A stretch of 64,000 nt of DNA. It comes from Ceratotherium simum simum (lineage: Eukaryota; Chordata; Mammalia; Perissodactyla; Rhinocerotidae). Position 1 is the stretch's first letter; each line of letters begins with the position of its first letter. The translations under genes were made by a program, and so were the position numbers. The notes below the pieces were generated by a model. It ran no database searches. It was not told the DNA's origin and saw only the letters and a program-made list of their open reading frames with translations. Shown one piece after another: positions 12,801 through 25,982 of the stretch. Where the stretch lies: contig NW_004454156.1 in assembly GCF_000283155.1 (NCBI RefSeq), positions 41,807,923 through 41,871,922 of the forward strand, in the 5' to 3' direction.

Positions 12801-13930
12801 CACATTTAGTCCATTATAATTTAATGATATTATTAATATGATTAGATTCAGGTCTACCAACTTTTATTTATTTGGTTTATTTCCTCTGTACACTGTTCCT
12901 CTATTGTCTCTTTTGTGCCTTCTTTTGCCTGATTTATGTACATTTTAGAATTCCATTTTAATGTTACATGTTGGATTTTTTGCTATACTTCTTTGTGCTA
13001 TATTTTTAGTTAATGTTTTAAGAACTACAATGTACATCGTTAGCTTTTCATAGTCTTGGAGTTAATCTTAGAGTTAATAATTCAGAGTTAATCTTATACC
13101 ACTTGAACATATATAATCCTTACAATTGTATAGGTCCATCCATTTGTGCTGCCACCACACTTTATGTTGTAGTTGTATGTATTACATCTACATGCATAGT
13201 AAACTCTATAAGGTGATGTTAAAAGTTTGTCTTTAAACAGCATTACAAAGAAATTAAGAGAAGAAACAATCTTGTATGCATATCTCTATATTTACTCTTT
13301 CCTAAGTTTTTCTGTGTTACCATTTCTCTTCAGCCTAAAGAACTCACTGTAATATATCTTGTAGTGCAAGTGTGGTGGCAATAAATACCCTTAGTTTTCT
13401 ATTATTTGGAAATATCTATATTTTACCTTCATCCTCTAAAGGTATTTTTGTGGGATAAAAAATTCCTAGTTAACGGTTTTGATTTGTTTTTTTTCTGTCA
13501 GTGCTTTAAACAAGCTGTTTCCCTGTGTGCCGGCCTCCTTGGTTTCTGATAAGAAGTTGTGACCATTCAAATAGTTGTTGAACATAGTGTGTCATTTTCT
13601 CAGAAATCATGATTTTCTCTTCATCTTTGGTTTTTACCTGCTAGAGCATGATATGCCTAGGTATGGTTCTCTTCAAGTTTAGCCTGTTTGGGATTCCTGG
13701 AACTATGGAATCTGTAAATTTAAATCATTAACCAAATTTTGGAAGTTTCTGACCATTATTTCTTCAAATACTTTGTCCTCTTCCCTTTCTCTTCTCCTTT
13801 AACTACAAGGACACATGTGTTAGACATTTTGAAATGTTCCATACATCCATGAGGCTCTGTTCATTTGTTTCCTGTCAGATCATGTACTTTCTTTTGATCC
13901 ATCTTCAAGTTACTCTTTTCAGAGTAAGCC
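9838..13930 (-). mobile_element. Old L1 element, antisense, interrupted by an ERE
   Basis: It begins with an antisense L1 3' UTR and runs back through ORF2 (for example the degenerate reverse-transcriptase-end peptide encoded at 11076-11294) towards the 5' part near 13.9 kb. Many frameshifts and stops are present. An ERE SINE at 11458-11701 is inserted with a target duplication, which makes the L1 the older of the two. Confidence 0.85.
11458..11701 (-). mobile_element. ERE SINE (tRNA-derived, perissodactyl), antisense
   Basis: It carries the antisense ERE tail module twice (CCTGAGCTAACATCTG...) and the antisense head near 11690. It is flanked by a 17-bp target-site duplication, CTTACTAGATTTCTTTT at 11441-11457 and CTTACTGGATTTCTTTT at 11702-11718, with one mismatch. 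Confidence 0.95.
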
Positions 13931-14884
13931 ACAAAAAATGAGAACTCCTTGTGTTCCACTGTGTTCCGTGCTGCAGACTTCGACTTTCCTCAAAAATTGC
14001 CTGCTGTTGCTCTGTTTGCAGTGTCTCAGGTAGTTGTTTTTGTATCTTGTCCAGATTTTATAACCTATTTGCAACAAGACCAGGGTTTTAGGTGTTCATT
14101 TCCTCCTACAGTAAGCAGAAACTAAGGCTATTATTTTACCTTGACGTTAGCACAGATGTAACCCAATTCCTTACAATTTATACAATCATATTCACACACA
14201 GTCCTTGATGAATCAGTAATAATAATGACCTAAAGTCTGTAAAACTAATGAAAGAAAGGTTAAAAACTGTTCATTATACCACACTTATTAATGAAGAGAA
14301 GAACTCAAACATTTACAACATTTTTCATCGATTTACTCCTAGTTACCTAGAAAGATCTTGTTGACTTTCAATGCCTTGGTTTCTTTATCAGTCAAAAAAA
14401 CTCTAGACTATATTAGCTTGTCTTGAAAACTATTCTACAGTTACATGCGATATTGCTTGGGAAAAGGTCATGTGGTTAAATACATTTGAGATCTGTAGAA
14501 TTAAACAAAGTTGAATACATTCTTTTCTGCAGTTTTTTCCAAAGGCTTTAATATGCTAATATGTGTCATGAGTTTCCAAAAAGAGGACAAGATTGGTATT
14601 AGTTATTTTTGCTTTCGTCTCAGGCTGTAATATGGCTCAGCATGCTACTTTACTGATCTCGATATTTTGTTCACCATGGATTTTTTTACATTAACTTGTC
14701 TTTTAACTGTGGCATTAGAATATTGTTTACCTTGATTACTGAGATTTAAGGTGCCCCCTTAAATTATGCACTGGAGGCAAGTGCCTCCTTAGCCTCCCTT
14801 GTCTCCCTCTGGTCCCGGAGTGCCAGTGTCAGTGACAACGGCTGAATTGATAGATTTACTAGTAAAGCTTTGTATTTCCTAAAA
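13931..14884. other. Intergenic, AT-rich, possible L1 5' remnant at left
   Basis: The first few hundred bases may be more antisense L1. The rest shows no gene or confident repeat. Confidence 0.35.
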
Positions 14885-15320
14885 CATGAAATCAAACAAG
14901 TCATCAGCTTACAAGACCCGCTCTGGCTTAGCTCTTCTCTTAGGGACTCATCTCCACTCTTTCTCTACTTCCTTCTTGTCCCATGATCATTCTGCACTCA
15001 ATCTCTGCTCCAAGCTTTTGTTCCTCTTCCGCTCAAACCAGGAAAGTCTCCCCCTCCCCATTTCTTCTCCTCAGCTGATCCAAATTCTTCTTCAGGATCC
15101 TGCTCATGTCTCACTCCACACCTACAAGTTCCCCTGACCTCTGGAGAAAGGCCACAGACTCGCTCCTTTTGCTGATTTGTTGTTCATGCATTTCCCAGTG
15201 GTCCCACACAACTTGGTCCTGAATTAGGTGCTGCCTAGGATGTTTCTTCATCATTTTATGCATGCATGTCTTGTCCCCTCTGTGGGCCAGGCCCACATCT
15301 AACACTTCTGAATCCTTTTA
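14885..15320 (-). repeat. L2-like remnant, antisense
   Basis: The pyrimidine-rich text, with landmarks such as 'CTTCAGGATCCTGCTCATGT' and 'CACACCTACAAGTTCCCCTG', resembles the antisense L2 3' end. The family call is tentative because divergence is high. Confidence 0.4.
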
Positions 15321-17084
15321 GCACAAAGCATTATGTTAAGCGCACAGGGCTCAGTAAGTGCTGTTGATTTGATAGATTCCTCAGAATTCCCTCAACTCCC
15401 TTTTGTTCCCTGCACTCTTCGCTCTTCTCTTTTTCTTACCCACAAATCTGTGAAGATCCATAATCTCAGGTTCAGTTGGATTCATGCTAAATCTATACCT
15501 GTCAGCTTTGAAGTCAACTCTAAATTCTAGGTGTCAACATAAGGTGAATTTTTGAAGGCGTTCCCTCCAAGAATGTGCAAATTCATAAACACTTTCCTGC
15601 AAACACTCCTCATCTCAACACTTGAAGATCTAATGCCTATGGTAGACTGGTTTCTAATCTGCCTCCCACAGTGTAAACCGCAGAACTTCTCTTTCCTGGA
15701 AATGTAGGTATCTAACCAAGGATATGCCTGATGGAGTAGTGGGTAGGGTGGTGTGTATTCTCTCAACATGTTGTCTCTATTCTATAAGCTATCAGTTGTT
15801 TCATCTCCTCCTTCACTGAGAACCTGAAACCATGCCTGGCCTCTTGCTTCTCAAGCTTATCCTGGACTAAATAACTTGCCTGCCTCATCTGGTTAGAATG
15901 TTGCCACCAGGAGGCAGTGGATGTTTAAGGGCTCTTCACGGCTCTACCGAAGGCTTTCTCCTTGAGCAAAGCTTAGATCGAAAGCAAAGGGCTCTGGAAC
16001 CAAGAGATCTAATAAAGGGAAATCCCACGTAATCCATGTCAGGCTTCTTTCTATTAAGTTGGTCTTCAATAGCAGAAACAGACCCCATATTTTGTGCAAA
16101 GAAAATCATAATTAGTAGGACAGCTAATCAATTCTCCAAGTCTTTCCTTAGACTCATGCATTTTATTAAGGGATATTTAATTTGACTCTATCCATTTTAT
16201 TAATGAGTGCCTCACCCTGCTGCAGCCTGGAATAAAGAACGGTCCAGTGCTGGTTTGCTAATTGATCCTCTTCAGAAAAGCCAGTTCAAGGCCTTTTTAC
16301 TGGGCAAGAGGTTGCTTAGGCTGATGTCTCCTGGGATGGAGAAGAGGAAGAAAATGCTTGGGGAAGAAGGTTGGACTGCTGTCAGATGCTTGTCAGGCCG
16401 TTTTTGTCCTCGTGGTGCCTGAACTGCTGTAAAAGTGAACATGAGTCTGGGGAATGAGAATCAATTCCCATGTCAGCTGTTTGTTCAACTGAGCTGATCT
16501 TTGGCCAGCTCCCAGGATCCCCCAGGGTTAGTCACTATGGACACCACAGGCTCTCCAGGGAGCTGTGTAGAGGAAAAACTCCAGGCAAAAACATTGTATT
16601 GATTTTTCCAGTTTTTTTCTCAAATACTTTGTGATCTGGCTGACCACTCAGCATCAGACTGGGCTAATGTTGACACCAAAAGCAGGTAGAGGGGCATTTT
16701 GATCCTCTTGCCCTGGCCCACTCCCTATTCTCAGGCTTCAGGTGAGGAAAGGTGAGGAGAAGTAGACAAGGAAGGGTACATCAAAGACTAAAGGAGGAAG
16801 GGGTTTTCCTGCTAAAGTTTGGCTCAGAGGTCATCTGAGTCAATTTAAATGTACGTGCCTTCTTACCCAGTGCCCAGACTTCCCAGCAGGTCAGGGGACA
16901 GGGTAGGGAGTTTCCAAACAAGAGGAAACACCAGAATGATTTACAAGCCAGCCAAAAACTGGTCTCACAAGACAATGAATACCAAAAACCCAGGAGAGAT
17001 GGGTAGAAAGAGAGGGCTGGTATCCAAGGCTGCTGAGCATATGACCGACCAGCTGCAGCCCACTAACACAGACTCACACAGGAT
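15321..17084. other. Intergenic, nothing recognised
   Basis: No gene or confident repeat is seen. The 98-codon frame at 16849-17145 has no family signature. Confidence 0.4.
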
Positions 17085-17531
17085 ACAGATATACATACAG
17101 ATTCATCGTGGTCTAGTGTGTATCAGTAATTCATTATTTTTTTAATGAGTAGTATTTCGCGGTATGACTATACCACAATTTATTTATCTCCTTTCGCTTG
17201 TAGATGGACATTTGAATTGTTTCCATTTTTGGCTATTGTGAAAAAAGCTGTTACGGACATTTTTGGAAAAGTCTTTTTGTGGACATTTGTTTGCATTTCT
17301 CTTAGGTATATACATAGAAGTAGAATTTCCAGGTAATAAGGTAGGTGTATGTTTATTTTTATTAAAAGCTGCCCAAGAGTTTTCCATAGTGAATGTACCG
17401 CTTTACACTCACACAACAATGTATGAGAGTTCTAATTGCTCCATATCCTCACAATATTTGTATTGTCAGTCTTTTTAATGTTAACCATTCCAGTGGGTTA
17501 GAAATGATATCTCATAGTATTTTTAAAAAAT
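17085..17531 (-). mobile_element. L1 ORF2 3'-end fragment, antisense
   Basis: It shows the antisense ORF2/3' UTR landmarks 'TGAGTAGTATTTCGCGG', 'GGACATTTGAATTGTTTCC' and 'CCAGTGGGTTAGAAATGATA'. It is decayed. An ERE is inserted at its right edge. Confidence 0.8.
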
Positions 17532-17543
17532 AAGCTTATGAAG

Positions 17544-17794
17544 TGGCCGGCCTGGTGGTGCAGTAGTTAAGTGCACGTGCTCCGCTTCGGCGGCCCAAGG
17601 GTTTGCAGGTTCAGGTCCTGGGCACGCGCACCGACGCACCACTTGGCAAGCCATGCTGTGGCGGCGTCCCATATAAAGAGGAGGAAGATGGGCACGGATA
17701 TTAGCCCAGGGCCAGTCTTCCTCAGCAAAAAGAGGAGGATTGGCATCGGATGTTAGCTCAGGGCTGATCTTCTTCACACACACACACATAAAAA
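17544..17794 (+). mobile_element. ERE SINE, sense, with intact target duplication
   Basis: It has a full head (GGCCGGCCTGGTGGTGCAGT), body and tail ending in (CA)n and A-rich sequence. A perfect 12-bp duplication AAGCTTATGAAG flanks it at 17532-17543 and 17795-17806, so it is a relatively young, complete insertion. Confidence 0.97.
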
Positions 17795-17806
17795 AAGCTT
17801 ATGAAG

Positions 17807-18540
17807 GCATAATTTAAACTCAGAAAAATTTACCCAGTTTTAACCGTAGAGTTTGATAAGTTTAAAAAATTTATGTACCTATGTAACTACCACCACAACC
17901 CAGAAATAGTATATACAGCTTCGTATATAGTATATTTCCATCATGCTTGTACCCTTTTCCAGTCAACAGTAATCCCCCTCATCTCCAATTCAGACAACCA
18001 CTGATGTGTTTTTGTCACTATTGATTAGTTGATCTTTTCTAAAAATTTTTTTTTTTGGTGAGGAAGACCAGCCCTGAGCTAACATCTGATGCCAATTCTC
18101 CTCTTTTTTTTTTTTCCTGTGCCCATCTTCCCATACTTTATATGGGATGCCGTCACAGCATGGCTCCACAAGCAGTGCATCAGTGCGCGCCGGCTATCCT
18201 AACCGGAGAACCCCGGGCCGCCGCAGCGAGCGCGCACACTTAACCACTTGCACCACCAGGCCGGCCCCTATCTTTTCTAAAATTTTATATGGCTAGAACC
18301 ATAAAGTACTCTTTTTTCACTCAACATGATGGTTTTGAGTTATAGCCATGCTGCTTTGTGTACTAATAGTTTTTTTTGTTATTTACTGAGTAGTATTTCA
18401 TGGCACGCGTGTACCATGATACATGAATATTGTTACTCATGCACTTGTTAAGGGACATTTGGATTGTTTCCAGAGTTTGGCTACTACAAATAAGGCTGCT
18501 ATTAATATTCGTGTATAAGTCCTTGTGTGGACATAGAAGC
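17807..18540 (-). mobile_element. L1 3'-end fragment, antisense, interrupted by an ERE
   Basis: It starts in the antisense L1 3' UTR ('TTTACCCAGTTTTAACCG', 'TAACTACCACCACAACCCAG') and continues into ORF2 ('GGGACATTTGGATTGTTTCC'). The ERE at 18045-18269 splits it. Confidence 0.8.
18045..18269 (-). mobile_element. ERE SINE, antisense, with target duplication
   Basis: It runs from a T-rich end through the antisense tail (GAGGAAGACCAGCCCTGAGC) to the antisense head (CCACCAGGCCGGCCCC). A perfect 13-bp duplication ATCTTTTCTAAAA lies at 18032-18044 and 18270-18282. Confidence 0.97.
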
Positions 18541-18840
18541 AAGGCAATAATAAAGACAGAAAATAACAAATTATAAAAATAAACAAAATTTAGACAGGCT
18601 CAGCATACTAAAAATCAGTTATTTGAAGAGAAAAACTAAACAAACCTTACACAACACTGATTGTGGGCAAAATGCATATACAATTTTTTTAATGAGAAAA
18701 AGAGAGACATAATTACAGGTAGAAAAAGCAATATGACAAATAACAAAAATTTATATATCAGTATATATGAAAATTTATTTTTTCTAAAAAAATAATAAAC
18801 CAAAATTGCCTCAAGAAGAAAGAAGACTGGATAAATTAAT
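18541..18840 (+). repeat. AT-rich stretch, possible sense L1 ORF2 fragment
   Basis: A-rich text with 'AGTTATTTGAAGAGAAAAAC' and similar resembles a decayed sense L1 ORF2. The assignment is weak. Confidence 0.35.
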
Positions 18841-18856
18841 AATAATATTGACCTTG

Positions 18857-19083
18857 TGAGGCTGGCCCTATGGTGTAGTGGTTAAGTTCGGGGTGCTCTG
18901 CTTCAGTAGCCCAGGGTCGCAGGTTTGGATTCCAGCACAGACCTACACCACTGGTCAACCATGCTGTGGTGGTGACCCAGGCTAATCTTCCTCAAGCAAA
19001 AAAAGAGGAAGATTGGCAACAGATGTTAGCTCAGGATGAATCTTCCTCAGCAAAAAATAAAGTAAAATAAAATAAAATAAAAT
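18857..19083 (+). mobile_element. ERE SINE, sense, with (TAAAA)n tail
   Basis: The head begins GAGGCTGGCCCTATGGTGTA, and the element ends in a (TAAAA)n run. A perfect 16-bp duplication AATAATATTGACCTTG lies at 18841-18856 and 19084-19099. Confidence 0.96.
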
Positions 19084-19139
19084 AATAATATTGACCTTGG
19101 GAGTAGATACAGATGATGAAACTGAGACTCAGATGAAAA

Positions 19140-21598
19140 ATTATAGATTCACATGTAATTGTTAGAAATAGTACATAAAGATCCTGTGTAACTTTCACTT
19201 AGTTTCCTCCAAAGGTAACATCTTGCAATACTATGCTACAATATCACAACCAGAATATTGAGATTTTGGTACAGTCAAGAGACCAAACATTTCCATCACC
19301 AGGAGGATCCCTAATGTTGCCACACTCATTCCCCTCCTGTTCCCATCCCATCCAAATCCCTGGCAACCATTAATCTGTTCTTCATTTCTATTCTTTCATG
19401 ATTTCAGCAATGTTACGTAAATGTCAGCATACAGCATGTAACCTTTTGGAACTGGCTTTTTGTCACTCAGCATAATTATCTGGAGATTCATCTGGGTTGT
19501 TGCATGTATTGCTAGTTCCATGGTATGGATGTACTTCAGTTTGTTTAATCATCCACCAATTGAAGGACATCTGAATTGTTTCCAGTCTTTGACTATTATG
19601 AATAAAGTTGCCATAAACATTTGTATACAGGTTTTTGACAACATAAGTTTTCATTCTCTGGGATAAATGCCCCAGAATGCAGTTGCTGGGTAATATGGTA
19701 GTTTCATGTTTAGGTTTTGAGGAAACTGGCAAACTATTTTCCAGAGTGGCTGTACATTCCCACCAGCAACATGTGAGTGAACAAGTTTCTTCATATCCTT
19801 GCCAGTATTTGGTATAGTCATTTTTTATTTTAGCCACTCTGATAGATGTGCAACAATATCTCACTGTGGTTTTAATTTCCATTTCCCAAAGGCTAATGAT
19901 GTTGAATATCTTTTCCTGTGCAGGAACATCTTTTCTCTGTTTTTTTGATCTCTGTGTTCATCCGCCACCAATATCACACAGTCTTGACCACTATAGCTAT
20001 ACAATATCTTGAAATCTGTAGACTAATTCCTCCCACTTTCTTCTTCTTTATTGTAATTGTGTTAGCTATCCAAGTTCCTTTGCATTTCCATATAAATTTT
20101 AGAATTATGTTGTTTATATTTATAAAAAGTCTTGCTAGAATTTAATAGGAATTTCATTATCAATTTGGGGAGAATTGACATCTTTACTGAATCTTTTAAT
20201 CATGAACATAGTATGTCTCCATTTATTTAGATATTCTTTGATTTCTCTCATTAATGCTTTGTAGTTTTCACCATAAAATTCTGTACATATTTGGTTAGCT
20301 TTACACCTAAGTATTTTATTTTTTGTCTATTGTAAATGCTAATTTGTATTTTTAATTTCAGTGTCCCTAGGTTCATTAATAGCATATGGAAATGTAATTG
20401 TATATACTGTATCCTGCAACCTTGCTGAATTCACTTATTAGGATTTTTTTCTTTTTTGTATATTCTATGTGATTTTCTATAGAGACAATTATATCATTTA
20501 CAAATAGGGACAGTTTTATTTCCTCCTTTCAGATCTATATGCTTTTAATTTTTTTCTTGCCTTATTGCACCGACTAGAATTTCCAGAACTTAGATAAGAG
20601 TGGTGAGAACAGACATCTTTGTCTTGTTTGTGATCCTAGAGGGAAAACATTCAGTCATCGACTATTAAGGATGATGTTAGCTGTAGATATGCTTTTTCAA
20701 GTTCAGGAAGTTTTCCTCTATTCCTATTTTCTCAGAGTTTTTATCTTTAATACGTATTGAATTTCATCAGATGGGATATTTTTCTTTTTTACAATGGTTG
20801 ATATGATCATAATATTTCTCTTTTTTTATTCTTTTAATATGAGGGATTGCAGTGATTGATTTTTGAATATTGTATCAGTCTTGCATCCCTGGAATAAACT
20901 CACTTGGTCATGCTGTATAATTCTTTATATATTGCTGAATTCTATTCATTAACAGTTTGTTAAATATTTTTGTGTCTATATTCATGGAGATTTGTGGCCT
21001 GTAGTTCTTTTTCTTTGTACTGCCTTTGTCTGGTTTTTGTATCAGGGTAATATTAGCTTTAGAAAATGAAGAGATTGTGTAGAATTATTGTTAATTCTTC
21101 TTTAGATGTTTGGTAGAATTCTCCAATGAAACCATCTGGACCTGGAGATTTCTTTTTTTGGAGTTTTAAAATTATTGGTTAAATTTCCTTAATAGTTACA
21201 GGGCTATTCAAATGATCTATTTCATTAGGGTGAGTGGTGATAGCTTGTGTTTTTCAAGGATTTGGTCCATTTCATCTAAATTGTCAAACTTACGTGTGTA
21301 GAGTTGTTTGTAGATTTCTTTATTATCCTTTTGGTGTCTGCAGATTCTGTAATGATATCCCCTGTTTCATTCCAGATTGTGTCTTCTTTCTTTTTCTTTG
21401 TTAAGTCTTATTAGAGGTGTGTAAATTTTATTGATCTTTTCAAAGAATAGCTCTTCATTTTATTTATTGTTTTAATGTTTTGAATTTAATTGATTTCTGC
21501 TCCTTATTGTTTCATTGATTTCTGCTTGGATTTATTATGCTCTTTTTTTTCCCCTAGGTTCTTAAGGTGGGGACTTTGAGATCTTTCTTATTTTCTCT
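19140..21598 (-). mobile_element. L1 element, antisense, truncated
   Basis: It starts in the antisense 3' UTR (near 19150-19210) and runs through ORF2, including the reverse-transcriptase region around 20.4-20.7 kb ('TCATTTACAAATAGGGACAG' is the antisense of the ADD-box region). It stops where a second, less decayed L1 begins. Frames are heavily broken. Confidence 0.85.
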
Positions 21599-24500
21599 CT
21601 CTTTCTTTTATTGTCATAACATTGGTTTATAATATTATATAAATTTTGGGTATACATCATTATATTTCAATTTCTGTGTAGATTACATCATATTCACACC
21701 AAAAGACTATCTACAATCCATCACCACACACATGTGCCTAATCACCTTTTTCACCCTCCTCACTCCCACATTACCCTCTGGTAACCACCAATCCAATCTC
21801 TGGCTCTATGTGTGTGTTTGTTGTTGTTTTTATATTCTACTTATGAGTGAGATCATATGGTATTTGACTTTCTCCCTCTGACTTATTTCACTTAGTATGA
21901 TACTCTCAAGGTCCATCCATGTTGTCACAAATGGTCAGATTTCATCCTATTTATGGTGGAGCAGTATTCCATTGTGTATATATACCACATCTCCTTTATC
22001 CATTCATCCCTTGATGGACACCTAGGTTGCTTCCAACTCTTGGCTATGGTGAATAATGCTGCAATGAACATAAGGGTGCATATATCCTTACGCATTCATG
22101 TTTTCATGTTCTTTGGATAAATACCCAGCAGTGGAATAGCTGAACGGTATGGTAATTCTATTCTTAATTTTTTGAGGAATCTCCATATTGGCTGCACCAG
22201 TTTGCACTCCCACCAGTGGTGTAGGAGAGTTCCCTCTTCTCCACATTCTCTCCAACACTTATTATTTCCTGTCTTATTAATTATAACCATTCTGACAGGC
22301 ATGAGGTAATATCTCATTGTAGTTTTGATTTGCATTTCCTTAATAATTAGTGATGTTGAACATCTTTTCATGTGCCTGCTGGCCATTTGTATATCTTCTT
22401 TGGAAAAATGTTTGTTCAGATCTTTTGCCCATTTTTAATTGGGTTGTTAGTTTTTTTGCTGTTGAGGTGTCTGAGTTCTTTATATATTTTGGATATTAAT
22501 CCCTTATCAGATATATGGTTTGCAAATATCTTCTCACAATTGTTAGGTTGACTTTTCCTTTTGTTGATGGTTTCCTTTGCCATGCAGAAGCTTTTTACTT
22601 TGATGTGGTCCCATTGGTTTATTTTTTCTATTGTTTCTCTTGCCTGGTCAGACATGGTACTTGAAAATATGCTGCTAAGACCGATGTCAATGAGTGTACT
22701 GCCTATGCTTTCTTCTAGGAGTTTCATGGTTTCAGGTCTTACATTCAAATCTTTAATCCATTTTGAGTTAATTTTTGTGTATGGTGTAAGATAATGGTCT
22801 ACTTTCGTTCTTTTGCATGTGGCTGTTCAGTTTTCCCAACACCATTTATTGAAGAGACTTTCCTTTCTTCGTTGTGTGCTCTTGGCTTCCCTGTTGAAAA
22901 TTAGCTGTCCGTAGATGTGTGGGTTTATTTCTGGGTGCTTGATTCTGTTCCATTGATCTCTGTGTCTGTTTTTGTGACCGTACCATGCTGTTTTGATTAC
23001 TATAGCTTGTAGTATATTTTGAAGTCAGGGAGTGTGATACCTCCAGCTTTCTTCTTTTTTCTCAGGATTCCTTTGGCTATTTGGGGTCTTTATTTGTTCC
23101 ATATAAATTTTAGGATTCTTTGTTATATTTCTGTGGGAAATGCTGTTGCAGCTTTGATAGGGATTGCACTGAATCTGTAGATTGCTTTAGGAAGTATGGA
23201 CATTTTAACTATATTAATTCTTCCAATCCAAGAGCACGGAATATCTTTCCACTTCTCTGCATCTTCGTCTATTTCTTTCAACAATGTTTTATAGTTTTCA
23301 GTGTACAGATCTTTCACCTCTTTGGTTAAGTTTAGTCCTAGGTATTTTATTCTGTTTGTTGCAATTGTAAATGGGATTGTATTCTTAATTTCTCTTTCTG
23401 CTACTTCATTGTTAGTGTATAGAAATGCAGCTGATTTTTGTATGTTGATTTTGTATCCTGCAACTTTACCGTATTCATTTATTATTTCTAAAATTTTTTG
23501 TGTGGATTCTTTACAGTTTACTATATATAAAATCATGTCATCTGCAAATAGTGACAGTTTCGCGTCTTCCTTTCCAACTTGGATCCCTTTTATTTCCTTT
23601 TCTTGACTGATTGCTCTGGCTAGGACTTCCAATACTATGTTAAATAAGAGTCATGAAAGTGGGAATCCTTGTCTGGTTCCTGTTCATAGAGGGGTAGCTT
23701 TCAGTTCTTCTCCATTGAGAATGACATTAGCCATGGGTTTTCATAGATGGCCTTTATTATGTTGAGGTACTTTCGTTCTATAACCATTTTATTGAGAGTT
23801 TTGATCATAAAGGGATGCGGTATCTTGTCAAATGTTTCTCTGCGTCTATTGAGATGATCATGTGATTTTTATTCCCAATTTTGTTAATGTAGTGTATTGC
23901 GTTGATTGATTTGTGGATGCTGAACCATCCCTGCATCCCTGGAATAAATCCCACTTGATCATGGTGTATGATCCTTTTAATATACTGTTATGTTCAATTT
24001 GCTAGCATTTTGTTGAGGGTTTTTGCATTGATGTTCATCAGTGATATTGCCCTGTAATTTTCTTTTTTTGTGCTGTCCTTGTTGATTTTGGTTTCAGGGT
24101 AATGTTAGCTTTGCAGAATGAGTTAGGAAGCTTCCCCCCCTCTTCAATTTTTTGGGAGAGTTTGAGAAGGATAGGTATTAAGTCTTCTTTGAATGTTTAG
24201 TAGAATTCACCAGGGAAGCCGTCTGGTCCTGGACTTTAATTTTTTGGAAGATTTTTGATTACTGTTTCAATCTTTTTACTTGTGACTGGTCTATTCAGAT
24301 TCTCTATTTCTTCTTGATTCAGTTTTGGAGTGTTGTATAATTCTAAGAATTTATCCATTTCTTCTAGATAATCCAGTTTGTTAGCGTATAGCTTTTCATA
24401 GTATTCTCTTATAATCTTTTGTATTTCTGAGGTGTCCTTTGTAATTTCTCCTCTTTCATTTCTGATTTTATTTATTTGACCCTTCTCTCTTTTTTTCTTG

Positions 24501-25041
24501 GTGAGTCTAGCTAAAGGCTTGTCAATTTTGTTTATCTTTTCAAAGAACCAGCTCTTTGTTTCATTGATTTTTCTTTTAGACTCTATTTCATTTATTTTTG
24601 CTCTGATTTTTATTATTTCCTTCCTTCTAGTGCTTTTGGGCTTTGTTCTTATTTTCCCAGTTCCTTTAGTTTCACTGTTAGATTGTTTATTTGAGATTTT
24701 TCTTGTTTGTTGAGGTAGACCTGTATTGCTATAAACTTCCCTCTTAGAACCCCTTTTGCTGTAGCCCATAAATTCTGGCATGTCGTATTTTCATTTTCGT
24801 TTGTCTCCAGGTATTTTTTGAATTCTCCTTTGAGTTATTCTTTGACCCAATTGTTGTCCAGTAGCATTTTGTTTAATCTCCACATATTTGTGGCTTTCCC
24901 AATTTTCTTCTTGTAGTTGATTTCTAGTTTCATACTGTGTGGTGAGAAAAGATGCTTGGTATTATTTCAATCTTCTTAAATTTATTGAGACTTGTTTTGT
25001 GGCTTAATAGGTGATCTATCCTGGAGAATGCTGCATGTGCA

Positions 25042-25350
25042 GTTTTTTTTTTTTTGTGAGGAAGATCAGCCCTGAGCTAACATCCATGCCACTCCTCCTC
25101 TTTTTGCTGAGGAAGACCGGCCCTGAGCTAACATCTATTGCCAATCCTCCTCCTTTTTCCCCCTTTTCCTCCCCAAAGCCCCAGTAGATAGTTGTATGTC
25201 ATAGTTGCACATCCTTCTAGTTGCTGTATGTGGGATGCTGCCTCAGCATGGCCAGACAAGCGATGCATTGGTGCATGCCTGGGATCTGAACCCGGGCAGC
25301 CAGTAGCGGAGTATGTGCACTTAACCACTAAGCCATGGGTCCAGCCCCTC
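25042..25350 (-). mobile_element. ERE SINE, antisense, with duplicated tail module
   Basis: A T-run is followed by two successive copies of the antisense tail (GAGGAAGAYCRGCCCTGAGC) and then the body and head (CATGGGTCCAGCCCC). It is flanked by an 8-bp duplication CATGTGCA at 25034-25041 and 25351-25358. It is inserted in the L1. Confidence 0.93.
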
Positions 25351-25573
25351 CATGTGCATTTGAAAAGAATGTGTGTTCTGCAGTTTTTGAATGGAATGTT
25401 CTGTGTATATCTACTAAGTCCAGCTGGTCTAATGTGTCATTTAAGGCCAATGTGTCCTTATTGATCTTTGGTTTGGATGATCTATCCATTCTTGTACGTG
25501 GAGTGTTAAAGTCCCCTACTGTTATTGTGTTACTGTCTGTTTTTCCTTTTATGTCTGTTAATAATTGCTTTAT

Positions 25574-25982
25574 TTTTATTTATTTATTTTTTAAATTTTT
25601 TTGTTTATTGCAGTAACATTGGTTTACAACATTGTAAAAATTTAAGGTGTACATCACTACACCTCCACTTCTGCACAGATTACATCATGTTCACCACCAA
25701 AACACCAACTACAACCCATCACCACGCACATGTCCATATGTATAAACACAGAGCATGGCATAGAAGGATACATGCAAAACTGTTACTATTTGTTACCTGG
25801 GGTGGGGGGGACCAAGGGATGAGAGTCAGGGGGATTATTAATATTTTCCTTATATTTCTATGTTATTTGAACTACTGCAATGAACAAACTGTTTCTATGC
25901 TATCTGACCTGTTACCAGTAAAATATGCCATTTTTTAAAATCTAATGAAGTTTGAGGGAAAATAAAAAATAAAAATAAAAAA
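25574..25982. mobile_element. Retro-insertion with T-run left and A-tail right, inside L1
   Basis: A perfect 14-bp duplication AATAATTGCTTTAT (25560-25573 and 25983-25996) bounds it, so the whole block is one insertion or a nested pair. The left part is a T-run plus an antisense L1 3' UTR, closely similar to 21605-21735. The right part (about 25736-25982) is a different sequence ending in an (A)nTAAA tail. The layout fits a 5'-inverted insertion (see findings). Confidence 0.75.

Noticed and set aside
24236..24781. 181-codon minus-strand open frame as a host gene
   Set aside because: It is a lysine-rich ORF2 segment of the antisense L1, with frame breaks on either side.
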